From the NCBI GenBank assembly GCA_007132315.1, contig SLOW01000204.1, forward strand, positions 1 to 6,111: a stretch of 6,111 nucleotides of DNA. The letters are read 5' to 3'. Each line of letters begins with the position of its first letter. Positions within the stretch are counted from its first letter, which is position 1. The notes under the pieces were generated by a model. That model saw only the letters and a list, made by a program, of their open reading frames with translations, was not told where the DNA came from and did not search any database. The position numbers and the translations under genes are program-made. Shown here one piece after another: positions 1 through 6,111 of the stretch. This stretch comes from Opitutales bacterium (GTDB lineage Bacteria; Verrucomicrobiota; Verrucomicrobiia; Opitutales; T3Sed10-336).

Positions 1-10
1 CGGTACCAAA

Positions 11-91
11 TCGTAGCGCGCCGCTTCAGCCAGCGCAGTTCGGTGAGCGCGAAGGAGCCGGATGGGCGCTGGCTGAAGCGGCGCGCTACGA
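11..91. repeat. Perfect 26-bp inverted repeat with 29-nt spacer
   Basis: The arms at 11-36 and 66-91 are exact reverse complements over 26 bases (left arm begins TCGTAGCGCG, right arm ends GCGCGCTACGA). They are separated by a 29-nt spacer at 37-65. As RNA or single-stranded DNA this would form a very stable GC-rich stem. No transposase gene is in view and no flanking target-site duplication is visible. It resembles dispersed palindromic intergenic elements (REP-like or small MITE-like), but whether other copies exist in the genome cannot be seen here. It lies just upstream of the truncated end of the first EamA transporter. Confidence 0.85.
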
Positions 92-99
92 AGGGAACA

Positions 100-146
100 C
101 CTTTTGGAAAATCTTGTGCGAAACGCGCAAGATTTCAGAAACAAGG
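100..146. repeat. Imperfect hairpin next to the long inverted repeat
   Basis: The core is a 12-bp stem, 109-120 (AAATCTTGTGCG) with 124-135 (CGCGCAAGATTT), around an AAA loop at 121-123. All pairs are Watson-Crick except one G-U. CCTT at 100-103 can pair with AAGG at 143-146 to extend it across an internal loop. On the minus strand the stem is followed by only a short T stretch, so a terminator role is weakly supported. It may belong to the same intergenic element as the repeat at 11-91. Confidence 0.6.
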
Positions 147-233
147 GACTAACGCGAATAAGAGCGTCCGCTCCGACCTTAACCGAGTAGCATTCGGAAT
201 AGTACGTTATTACCATGGCTTGACCATGGGGCC

Positions 234-851
234 ATGGGCTGGGTGGAGACGGTGATGGGGGCCTTTTCGGCGCTCGTCCCTTTGGCGGCGGGAATCGCGC
301 TGGGAGAACGGCCGTCCGTTTTGGCGGTGGCTGGGGTGCTGAGCATCGTTTTTGCGTTGAGTCTGGTCATTCGCCGAAACGGGGGTCGGAAGCCTGGTGA
401 ATCGTCGACGGATGCGGATGCCGTTCGGACGCATAAGCGGCAGATGGCCGGAATCGCCGATGGCGTGTTAGCGGGGACTTGTTTCGGATTTTCGTTTGTG
501 TTTCTCGGGTTGGCATCGACCGGGGGGCCGCTTTGGCCGGTGTTGATGACGTTGATCGGCTCGATTCCGCCGATTATGTTCCTTCGCTTTCGCAACGGCA
601 ACCGCAACGACCGCGGAAAGAGGGTGTGGCGCTTGATCGTCTCCGTCGGGGTGTGTCAGGGGTTGGCCTTCATCGCGTTCGCCGTGGCCGTGGCGGACGG
701 CTACATCTCGATTGTTTCGGTGGCGGGCGCGCTGTCGCCTCTGGCGACGAGTCTGTTGGCGTTCGCGGTGCTTTGCGAGCGTCTGACCCGGAGGCAGGCG
801 GTGGCGGTCGGGGTTGCCATTATGGGCATAATCTGCCTGATTCTGGCCTGA
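234..851 (+). CDS. DMT/EamA family transporter, 5'-truncated
   Basis: This is the C-terminal two-thirds of a drug/metabolite transporter superfamily (EamA) protein, an inner-membrane permease of unknown substrate. The family normally has ten helices built from two five-helix repeats, about 290-300 residues. The 205 residues here contain about seven helices: the last two of the first repeat (around 5-22 and 29-46) and all five of the second (around 72-93, 99-117, 131-154, 158-180, 188-205). The family's Glu-Arg signature appears at the end of both repeats, as GERPS (24-28) and CERLT (181-185). Helices 1-3, about 75-80 residues, are missing. The frame is open only back to 183, after a TAA at 180-182, and the DNA upstream is palindromic rather than coding. 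ATG 234 is the first in-frame ATG and has no clear Shine-Dalgarno. The product is probably non-functional. The stop is directly followed by the ATG of the next EamA gene, indicating an operon. Confidence 0.75.
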   Translation: MGWVETVMGAFSALVPLAAGIALGERPSVLAVAGVLSIVFALSLVIRRNGGRKPGESSTDADAVRTHKRQMAGIADGVLAGTCFGFSFVFLGLASTGGPLWPVLMTLIGSIPPIMFLRFRNGNRNDRGKRVWRLIVSVGVCQGLAFIAFAVAVADGYISIVSVAGALSPLATSLLAFAVLCERLTRRQAVAVGVAIMGIICLILA

Positions 852-1733
852 ATGAATTCGTGGTTTTTGCTCTTCCCGCTGGGCTCGGCATTGGGGTACG
901 CGTTGAGTGCGCTCTTTCTCAAACGGGCGATGGAGGAGGGCGCCGGGGTGTTGCGTACGGGATTCGTCGCCAACGTCACCACGGGGCTTCTGTTTCTTCC
1001 CATATTGTTCTGGGCGGAAGGGGACCTGTGGGAAGTGACCTGGCACGTTCCGGCGATCACCGGGGTCTTCTTTTTTCTCGGTCAGACGTTCACGATTCTG
1101 GCGCTGCGCAAGGGCGACGTCTCGGTCGCGACGCCGTTGATGGGGAGCAAAGTGATCTTTGTTGCCGCGATATCCGTTATTCTGCTGCCGGAGCCGGTAC
1201 AGATTTCCTGGTGGATTGCGGCGATGCTGGCTTTCTGGTCGGTCTGGCTATTGCGGGTGGGACGTCCGGCAGACCGGAACCGCCTGCTCGTCTCCATTGC
1301 CTTCGCGCTGCTCAGCGCCTTCAGCCTCGCGGTGTGTGACGTCCTCGTGCAACGGTATGGCGCCGAGTGGGGTTTCCGCGGTTCGTCCCGCTGGTGTTCG
1401 CCATGGTAGCGGTGTTCTCCTTTGGATACATACCGTTTTTTTGCGGATCCCTTGCACACCCTTTCCCAGGCCGCCTGGCGTTGGTTGGCCCCTGGAGCCG
1501 TGCTGCTTTCGCTGCAAGCGCTGAGCATCGCCTATGCGCTCAGCGTTTACGGAAGCGCGACGGCGGTCAATGTCGTTTACAGCCTGCGCGGCATCATCAG
1601 CATCGTGCTGGTGATAGCGATCGGAGCCTACTTCGGCAACGTGGAACGTACCGCCGGCGCGGCTGTGATGACCCGCCGGTTGATTTCCGGGGCGCTGATC
1701 TTTATCGCGGTGCTTCTGGTGTTGATCGACTGA
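852..1733 (+). pseudogene. DMT/EamA family transporter, two compensating frameshifts
   Basis: This is a second ten-helix EamA permease, substrate unknown. ATG 852 immediately follows the TGA of the upstream gene and has no Shine-Dalgarno of its own, so translation was probably coupled. Residues 1-173 read normally as hydrophobic helices, including the first-repeat segment ALRKGDVSVATP (84-95). After a G4 run at 1369-1372 the frame turns to non-membrane sequence and reaches TAG at 1407-1409. The other frame carries the expected helix over the same bases (FPRFVPLVFAMVAVFSFGY). The original frame resumes after a T7 run (1436-1442) and continues with ADPLHTLSQAAW to the TGA at 1731-1733. Restoring G5 and T6 gives an unbroken 293-residue protein of normal family length. 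As written, translation yields a truncated 185-residue product with about five helices. It is either a genuine pseudogene or the result of two homopolymer sequencing errors. Confidence 0.85.
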
Positions 1734-2065
1734 ACGATAACACTCGGTACTCAGGTCCAATGGGACCGTATCACCCAAACGTGCGAGCGTTTCCGGACAT
1801 GGCGCCGGCCAAGGCCTCAAGGAACGAAACCCGTTGTTTTGATCCATGTGGAGAGATACGGACACGTGGCCGCGGTAGTCGCGACTTGGTAGGAATGGGC
1901 GTACCGCATTCTTGTTGTGTCGCGAACAGGGTGGATTGGTCTGATGTCCCGGGCGTGGAATCAGGGTTTTCCCGATCTGATAACGAGTGCCGGCACCGAT
2001 GGAAGATTTAAATTGCTAATGGTATATTGTTCGAGGAATTAGGTGGCGTAATCAAAGGAGGTCTC
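1734..2065. other. Gene-free region with small hairpins
   Basis: No convincing coding region was found in these 332 bases. Visible structure includes a 5-bp stem at 1754-1767 (GGTCC/GGACC) and a 6-bp stem at 1777-1792 closing a GCGA (GNRA-type) tetraloop. There is also a 7-bp stem at 1891-1913 (AGGAATG/CATTCTT, one G-U) followed by a T/G-rich stretch. The last could be a weak terminator for the transporter genes, but no hairpin has a proper T tract. A TATATT at 2023-2028 could be a -10 element for the next gene, though no good -35 lies upstream of it. Confidence 0.45.
2054..2062 (+). promoter_or_regulatory. Strong Shine-Dalgarno deciding a GTG start
   Basis: AAAGGAGGT matches the anti-Shine-Dalgarno of 16S rRNA almost fully. 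GGAGG ends 4 nt before GTG 2066. This selects GTG 2066 over the in-frame upstream TTG 2027, and places a Lys-containing signal peptide exactly at the N-terminus. Confidence 0.85.
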
Positions 2066-2731
2066 GTGAAAAACTTGTTTTCGATCCTGCTTTTCGTTGC
2101 AGGGTTCTTCTTTTCGACGGCGCAGGGGCAGTTTTCGATGCCCACGTCGTCCGCCGGTTTCCATGTGGTTTCGAGCCATGGAACCGGTGCGGCTGCAAGC
2201 GGTGCGTTTCTTTTCGACTCGAAGGAGATGTATTTGCGTTTGGTCATCAATAACTTGTCTGGTGGAGTTGGTTTTCCGCCGGCAACGATTGACGGCTTTT
2301 CGATCGCTACGACCTATTTCGATGTCTATCCGGTAACGCTGCAATCGGAGACTCACCCCCAGGTATTCACCATAACGCTTCCTTTGGTTCCCCCGGGTTA
2401 TCCGGTGAGGATTCTCGGCGTCGTTGCGGATTGGCCGGAAGGGGCTCCCGGAATCGCCAGCGGTGACACGGGGGTATTCGACTTCGATTTCGGTTCAGTG
2501 ATTGACGCCAACCCGGGTAATTTCAATCCGCAGGCGTTTTTTGATTTTAGCCGCACCGATGTGTTTAGGCTGTATTTTAATTTTGAGGGAGATGGGTATG
2601 ATACAATCAGCGTTCCGATAGGAGGTCCAATCACACCCATTCCGGAACCGGCGATGTACCCGTTCGCGGCCACTTTGATTCTCGGCGCGATGGTCGCGAT
2701 TCGCTACGTTCGGAGCAGAAGGGGTGTTTAG
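2066..2731 (+). CDS. PEP-CTERM sorting domain protein
   Basis: This 221-residue exported protein has no recognised catalytic domain. Residues 1-21 form a signal peptide: a Lys at position 2, a hydrophobic core LFSILLFVAGFFF and a likely cleavage site after STAQG. The central part (about 22-185) is rich in Gly, Phe, Asp and Thr, low in Lys and Cys, and looks beta-rich. The C-terminus has the three parts of a PEP-CTERM signal: IPEP (Pro-Glu-Pro at 193-195), a hydrophobic helix (about 198-212) and an Arg-rich tail (RYVRSRRGV). In the known system an exosortase recognises this signal at the cytoplasmic membrane and processes the protein for surface or extracellular-matrix delivery. No exosortase lies in the window, so one must be encoded elsewhere if the protein is processed. 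The start is fixed by the strong Shine-Dalgarno at 2054-2062. The gene is flanked by gene-free DNA on both sides and is probably transcribed alone. Its base composition looks less GC-rich than the minus-strand ligase gene. Exact function unknown. Confidence 0.88.
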   Translation: MKNLFSILLFVAGFFFSTAQGQFSMPTSSAGFHVVSSHGTGAAASGAFLFDSKEMYLRLVINNLSGGVGFPPATIDGFSIATTYFDVYPVTLQSETHPQVFTITLPLVPPGYPVRILGVVADWPEGAPGIASGDTGVFDFDFGSVIDANPGNFNPQAFFDFSRTDVFRLYFNFEGDGYDTISVPIGGPITPIPEPAMYPFAATLILGAMVAIRYVRSRRGV

Positions 2732-2827
2732 CCGTTCGATCGTTTTTGCATAATAAAAGAGAGCGCCCGGTTATCCACGATGCACCGTTGTCTTGTATCG
2801 GCGGCATGCGGCGTTTGTCAGAAGGGG

Positions 2828-2886
2828 GCGTGGCAGGCCCGGCGGACAGGTGGACGACCGGGCTTCGTGCCGTGCGTTTTCCTTTC
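2828..2886 (+). terminator. Candidate rho-independent terminator
   Basis: Bases 2828-2835 pair with 2868-2875 (8 bp, two G-U), then an internal loop (G2836 against TTCG at 2864-2867), then GCCCGG (2837-2842) with CCGGGC (2858-2863) around a 15-nt loop. The stem is followed by GTTTTCCTTT. It begins about 97 nt after the stop of the PEP-CTERM gene and could end that transcript. The T tract is interrupted and the loop is large, so an attenuator or other leader structure for the next gene is also possible. Confidence 0.4.
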
Positions 2887-2890
2887 ACGC

Positions 2891-2971
2891 GGACTTTCGA
2901 ACCGCGGAAGACTGAGCACGGAAAGTCTGGGGTCAGCGCTTCGCAAACGGGTGTTGGTCCCGGGCGCCCGG
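2891..2971. repeat. Inverted repeats upstream of the DUF2721 gene
   Basis: GGACTTTC (2891-2898) can pair with GAAAGTCT (2921-2928), giving 8 bp with one G-U at the outer end. Further on, CCGGGCGCCCGG at 2960-2971 is a perfect 12-bp palindrome, which could be a protein-binding site or a small hairpin. With the terminator-like stem at 2828-2875, most of the stretch 2732-3015 is taken up by potential secondary structure. No gene was found there, and I do not recognise a known riboswitch or RNA family. Confidence 0.4.
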
Positions 2972-3015
2972 TTGTTGGCTTGAAACCGGGTGTATTCGGG
3001 AAGATGGTGGAGGTT

Positions 3016-3423
3016 ATGGAAATTTCCCTGACCACGCCCGCGATCTTGTTTCCCGCCGTGTCGCTGTTGCTTTTGGCTTACACGAATCGGTTTCTCGCGA
3101 TTGCCAGTATCGTTCGCAGTTTGGTCAATCGGGCGGATGTTCAGAAAAACGCCAACGTGCTCAAACAGATCCGCAATTTGCAGGTGCGTGTGACGTTGAT
3201 CAAGGCCATGCAGGCGTTCGGTATCGCCAGTCTGTTCTTTTGTGTCCTGGCCATCATCCTGCTCTATTTCGAGTTTGTTATAAGCGGAAAGATCGCATTT
3301 GCCGGAGCCCTTTTTCTCATGCTCGGATCCCTGGCCGTGAGCTTTTGGGAGATCATGTTGAGCGGCGTCGCTCTCAAGACGGAGTTGGAACGGGTGCTTG
3401 ATCGTGACGGCGGGACGGAATGA
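3016..3423 (+). CDS. DUF2721 family membrane protein
   Basis: This 135-residue integral membrane protein is of unknown function. It matches the DUF2721 pattern as I know it: an N-terminal TTPAILFPAVSLLLLAYTNR segment, a charged stretch, and two more helices. The helices lie around residues 6-33, 60-86 and 92-120. The cytoplasmic-looking loop at about 34-58 (SLVNRADVQKNANVLKQIRN) and the charged C-tail are the hydrophilic parts. The start is uncertain. ATG 3016 (MEISLTTP) follows a GGAGGT at 3009-3014 but at very short spacing. ATG 3004 would add MVEV and has only a poor Shine-Dalgarno. The frame is open further upstream to 2746, but that extension is Arg/Gly/Pro-rich and spans the hairpins, so it is unlikely to be coding. 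The gene is convergent with the ligase-acyltransferase gene, with only 6 bp between stop codons. The context gives no functional clue. Confidence 0.8.
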   Translation: MEISLTTPAILFPAVSLLLLAYTNRFLAIASIVRSLVNRADVQKNANVLKQIRNLQVRVTLIKAMQAFGIASLFFCVLAIILLYFEFVISGKIAFAGALFLMLGSLAVSFWEIMLSGVALKTELERVLDRDGGTE

Positions 3424-3429
3424 GGGAGG

Positions 3430-6111
3430 TCAGGCGGGTTTGTCGGATCGACCTTCCGCCTGCAACCGGGCGACTTCGTCGCGCAGGGCGTTCATGATGC
3501 GCTCGTGGGAGGATTCGCCTTCGCCCTTCTTTGCGAGTTCTTCCGGTTTGAGGGGGCGTCCGATGCGGATGACCAGTTTGCCGGCGCGGGGGAGGGCGCG
3601 ACCGGGAGGCAGCGACGCGTAAGCGCCTTCGATCGACACGGGCAGCACCGGGACCGGGTGGTGTTCGAGGATCAATCCCAAGCCGGGGCGAAAGGGGCCG
3701 AGTTTCCCCCCGGGCGTGCGGCGTCCTTCAGGAAACCACACGAGGGGACGGCCCCGCTTGAGGACGGCGGCACCGAAGGAGAGACTGGAGATGGGGCCAC
3801 GCCGGGGGTCGATCGGCACCACCTGTCCGAGGCGGCTCAGGGCTCGCCAGAAGGCGTTCTTGAAGAGGGCATCGGTCAGCCCGGCCCAGAAGAAGTTGCG
3901 GATGGTGGCGAAATCGAGCGCGGCGATCAGCGCCGGACCGTCCAGAAAGCTGGTGTGGTTGGGGGTGAGTACGTAGGGACCTTTCTCCGGGAGATTCTCC
4001 CGTCCGTGCAGTTCGATGCGGAACAGCGTACGCATGTACAGTTCGTGCAAGACGTAGAGGAAACGCCCCGGAATTTCGTGCCGGAGGGTGCGGGGTTCGA
4101 GCCAGCGTTTTTCGTCGGCGCTCAGCGCCTCCTCCGGTTCCTTGATGGCGCGCCGGGTGTCGGCCTCTTCGGCTTGTTCCCCGGAGGCGGCGGCCGCTTC
4201 CAGCAGATCGTGTACGGTGCGTGCCTGTTCGATGACCTGTTCGTCGAGCGAGATGCCCAGTGAGGCTTCCGCCGTGCCGGTGAGTTCGACCCATTCCATG
4301 GAATCGATGCCGAGGTCCGTGTCGAGACGGGTTTCCGGTTCGAGGCGTCGATCGGCGTAACGTTCGGCCAGAAAGTCCCAAAATCGGCGGGCGCGGTCGT
4401 TGTCGAGGAGGCTTTGGTCCTCCGACGACATTTGATCGACCGGGATGGGGCCGGGGGCGGTCTCTTCGTCGGCGTCCTTGCTTTCCTGTTCGTAACGCTC
4501 CGCCAGTTCGTGCCGCTTGATTTTGCCCAGACGGGTGCGCGGCAGGGACCGGTTGCTGAGTTTGAAGGCGGACAGGCGTTGATACGAAGGCAGGTTCCGC
4601 GAAACGCGGTCGAGGGCTTTCGAAACCTGCGACCGCACGTCGTCGGCGGGGAGGTTTTCGCCGGGAACCAGCACAGCCACCAGTTTGCCTTCCCGCTGGA
4701 TAACGCCGGCTTCCTCGATTTCGTCGCAGTCGGCATAAACCTCTTCCAGCGTTTCCGGGGCGATGTTTTCTCCGCCCTCGAGGACCAGCATGGTTGAGAT
4801 GCGGCCCTCGACGCACAGGTACCCGTCCGACGTCAACCGGCCGAAATCGCTGGTGCGGAACCAGTCGTCCGAAAACGCCTCGGCGGATTCGTCGGGCAGG
4901 TTGTGGTAGCCCGCGAAGACACCGGGCCCGCGGGCGAGGATTTCGCCGCTCTCGTGTTTTTCGTCGGCCTTGCGCCCGGACTCCTCGCCCGGCTGGGAGG
5001 AAAAATCGATCCGGATCTCCGTGCCTTCGACCGGTTTGCCCACCGTTTCGAACCGGGGATCTCCGGCCGGGAGAAGTGTCAGCAGAGGCGAGGTCTCCGT
5101 GAGGCCGTAGCCGATCGTCACCTGCCACCCGAAGGCCTCCAACTGGCGGGCCAGGTTCGGGTCCAGCGGCGACCCGCCGGAGGCCATCAGCCGAACGCGT
5201 CCGCCCAGGCGCCGGTGCAGCGAGCCGAACAGGACGCGCCCCAAGCGCCACCCGAACCGTTCGCGCGCCTGGCGACTCAAACCGAAAACCGTGCGGAACA
5301 GGATACGCCCGATCGTACCGCCCTGTTCGGCCTTGCGCCGGATGCCGTCCACCAGGGCCCGGTGCAGGCGCGGCACGCCGATCACCACCGAGACCTCGCT
5401 CTCGCGGATGGCGCGGACCAGTTGCGGGCCGGTCAGAGCGGAGGGCAGGACCACTGGCAGGCCGACGTGCAGCGGGGCGAGCGTTCCGCAGACAAAAGGG
5501 TACACGTGGTGCAGCGGCAGGGGGAGGAGGAGGCGGTCGCCCGGTTGAATCAGGCCGCTGGACACGAGGATCTTAAATTGGTAGGCAATGTTCCCGCACG
5601 ACAGGGGAACTCCCTTGGGCGGACCGGTGGTTCCGGAGGTGTAAAAGATGACCGCCCGCCGCTCCGGCCGGGGCTCTTCGGGGTCGGCTGCGTGGTCGGC
5701 CTCCAGGGACTTCCAGGCGTCGTCTGCGTTTTCCCGGTCCAGGCGGAGAACGGTCGGTTGGGTATTCGGACGCAGTTTTTCGAAGCGCCCGGCTCCGCGT
5801 TCGTCGAGGAACAGATAGGCCGGACGACAATCGTCGATCGCGTGCTTGAGGGCCTTGTCCGGCATCTGGGCGTCGATCGGGACCACCGTTCCCCCGGCGC
5901 GAAGGATTCCGAGGGCGACGGCGATGTACGCGGCCGACGGCGGCGCCAGCATCGCGACGGGCGTTTCGGGTTCCAGGCCGGCATTCCGCAGACCGGCGGC
6001 GATGCGTCCGGCGGTCCGGTCGAGATCGTCGAAAGACCGGCGAACCACGTCATCCGGTCCGAATAAGAACAGTGCGGTGTCGTCTCCCCGGCCTCCGAGC
6101 CGGGAGAGCGA
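3430..6111 (-). CDS. Acyl-AMP ligase / ACP / PlsC acyltransferase fusion (5' partial)
   Basis: The visible part is 893 residues, numbered from the first codon at 6111. The reading frame is still open at the window edge, so the true start lies outside. Residues about 15-545 are an adenylate-forming (AMP-binding) domain with YTSGTTGPPKG (157-167), YGLTETSP (335-342), WFRTSDFGRL (417-426) and the C-terminal catalytic Lys530 in LPRTRLGKIKR. Residues about 575-641 are an acyl carrier domain with LGIDSM, Ser604 being the expected 4'-phosphopantetheine site (codon at 4300-4302). Residues about 694-856 are a PlsC/AGPAT acyltransferase with NHTSFLD (718-724, the NHx4D catalytic motif) and FPEGRRT (793-799). 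All key residues appear intact. The likely job is to activate a fatty acid with ATP, load it on the tethered carrier arm and transfer it to a lysophospholipid or glycerol-phosphate acceptor at the membrane, as in lipid repair or fatty-acid recycling. E. coli Aas joins the same two catalytic activities in the opposite order and uses separate ACP as a bound subunit. Acceptor and chain length cannot be read from sequence. Confidence 0.9.
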   Translation of the reverse strand, partial: SLSRLGGRGDDTALFLFGPDDVVRRSFDDLDRTAGRIAAGLRNAGLEPETPVAMLAPPSAAYIAVALGILRAGGTVVPIDAQMPDKALKHAIDDCRPAYLFLDERGAGRFEKLRPNTQPTVLRLDRENADDAWKSLEADHAADPEEPRPERRAVIFYTSGTTGPPKGVPLSCGNIAYQFKILVSSGLIQPGDRLLLPLPLHHVYPFVCGTLAPLHVGLPVVLPSALTGPQLVRAIRESEVSVVIGVPRLHRALVDGIRRKAEQGGTIGRILFRTVFGLSRQARERFGWRLGRVLFGSLHRRLGGRVRLMASGGSPLDPNLARQLEAFGWQVTIGYGLTETSPLLTLLPAGDPRFETVGKPVEGTEIRIDFSSQPGEESGRKADEKHESGEILARGPGVFAGYHNLPDESAEAFSDDWFRTSDFGRLTSDGYLCVEGRISTMLVLEGGENIAPETLEEVYADCDEIEEAGVIQREGKLVAVLVPGENLPADDVRSQVSKALDRVSRNLPSYQRLSAFKLSNRSLPRTRLGKIKRHELAERYEQESKDADEETAPGPIPVDQMSSEDQSLLDNDRARRFWDFLAERYADRRLEPETRLDTDLGIDSMEWVELTGTAEASLGISLDEQVIEQARTVHDLLEAAAASGEQAEEADTRRAIKEPEEALSADEKRWLEPRTLRHEIPGRFLYVLHELYMRTLFRIELHGRENLPEKGPYVLTPNHTSFLDGPALIAALDFATIRNFFWAGLTDALFKNAFWRALSRLGQVVPIDPRRGPISSLSFGAAVLKRGRPLVWFPEGRRTPGGKLGPFRPGLGLILEHHPVPVLPVSIEGAYASLPPGRALPRAGKLVIRIGRPLKPEELAKKGEGESSHERIMNALRDEVARLQAEGRSDKPA

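Noticed and set aside
43..255. 70-residue open frame across the inverted repeat
   Set aside because: It is made largely of the repeat arm, has no Shine-Dalgarno or recognisable domain, and overlaps the start of the transporter frame.
479..1339. Long plus-strand frame overlapping both transporter genes
   Set aside because: It is Gly/Arg-rich with no domain, and is a shadow of the EamA genes, whose hydrophobic helices lie in the other frame.
1436..1442. Programmed slippage on the T7 run
   Set aside because: Slippage here could restore one frame only. A second, opposite event at the G run 64 bases upstream would also be needed, which makes programmed recoding unlikely.
1367..2011. 214-residue frame continuing past the frameshift
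   Set aside because: Only its first 24 or so residues are genuine transporter sequence. The rest is out of frame with the transporter and then runs into non-coding DNA.
2027..2065. Upstream TTG start for the PEP-CTERM protein
   Set aside because: It would place 13 residues before the signal peptide and would put the strong Shine-Dalgarno inside the coding region.
2746..3015. N-terminal extension of the DUF2721 gene to 2746
   Set aside because: The 90 extra residues are Arg/Gly/Pro-rich, span the hairpins and do not fit the family, which begins near the TTPAILFP segment.
3728..5251. 507-residue minus-strand frame within the ligase
   Set aside because: It is Arg/Pro/Gly-rich out-of-frame sequence lying wholly inside the clearly real ligase-acyltransferase gene.
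6046..6048. GTG as the start of the ligase gene
   Set aside because: Codons 6049-6111 are open and read as a natural AMP-binding N-terminus (DDTALFLFGPDD before the RSFDDLD segment), so the start lies beyond the window.
4903..6066. 387-residue plus-strand frame opposite the ligase
   Set aside because: It is an antisense shadow caused by high GC codon bias, with Gln/Arg/Gly-rich sequence and no domain.

Overview
The window suggests a GC-rich bacterium whose envelope proteins include a PEP-CTERM/exosortase type. A short secreted protein ending in IPEP, a transmembrane helix and an Arg-rich tail lies next to a DUF2721-type membrane protein and a large fused acyl-activating/acyltransferase enzyme. 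This combination would fit Verrucomicrobiota or a relative. That is inference from gene content; no rRNA or other taxonomic marker is present.

Layout, left to right. Positions 1-182 hold no convincing gene but contain a perfect 26-bp inverted repeat (11-36 / 66-91) and a second hairpin (109-135). Directly after them, open from 183 with a first usable ATG at 234, is a DMT/EamA transporter that lacks the first three of the usual ten membrane helices. A second EamA gene begins at 852, directly on the stop codon of the first. It reads as a full-length 293-residue transporter only if two opposite one-base indels are corrected, one at a G run (1369-1372) and one at a T7 run (1436-1442). Between them the frame meets a TAG stop at 1407. 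The transporter pair therefore looks like a decaying operon, unless the two homopolymer indels are sequencing errors.

A 332-bp gene-free stretch (1734-2065) with small hairpins leads to a PEP-CTERM protein gene (2066-2731) that has a very strong Shine-Dalgarno. A second gene-free stretch (2732-3015) has a terminator-like hairpin and further inverted repeats. It is followed by a small three-helix DUF2721 protein (3016-3423). Facing it, only 6 bp away on the minus strand, is a long gene that runs off the right edge (3430-6111). Its order is acyl-AMP ligase, acyl carrier domain, then PlsC-type acyltransferase. This is a self-contained route for activating a fatty acid, holding it on a tethered phosphopantetheine arm and passing it to a (lyso)glycerophospholipid.

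No mobile-element genes, CRISPR array, tRNA or rRNA were seen. The shared theme is the cell envelope: membrane transport, surface sorting and phospholipid acylation. Apart from the transporter pair, nothing shows that the genes are co-regulated. I see no clear new multi-gene system. The points most worth checking are the ligase-ACP-acyltransferase fusion, the broken transporter pair and the repeat at its truncated end.
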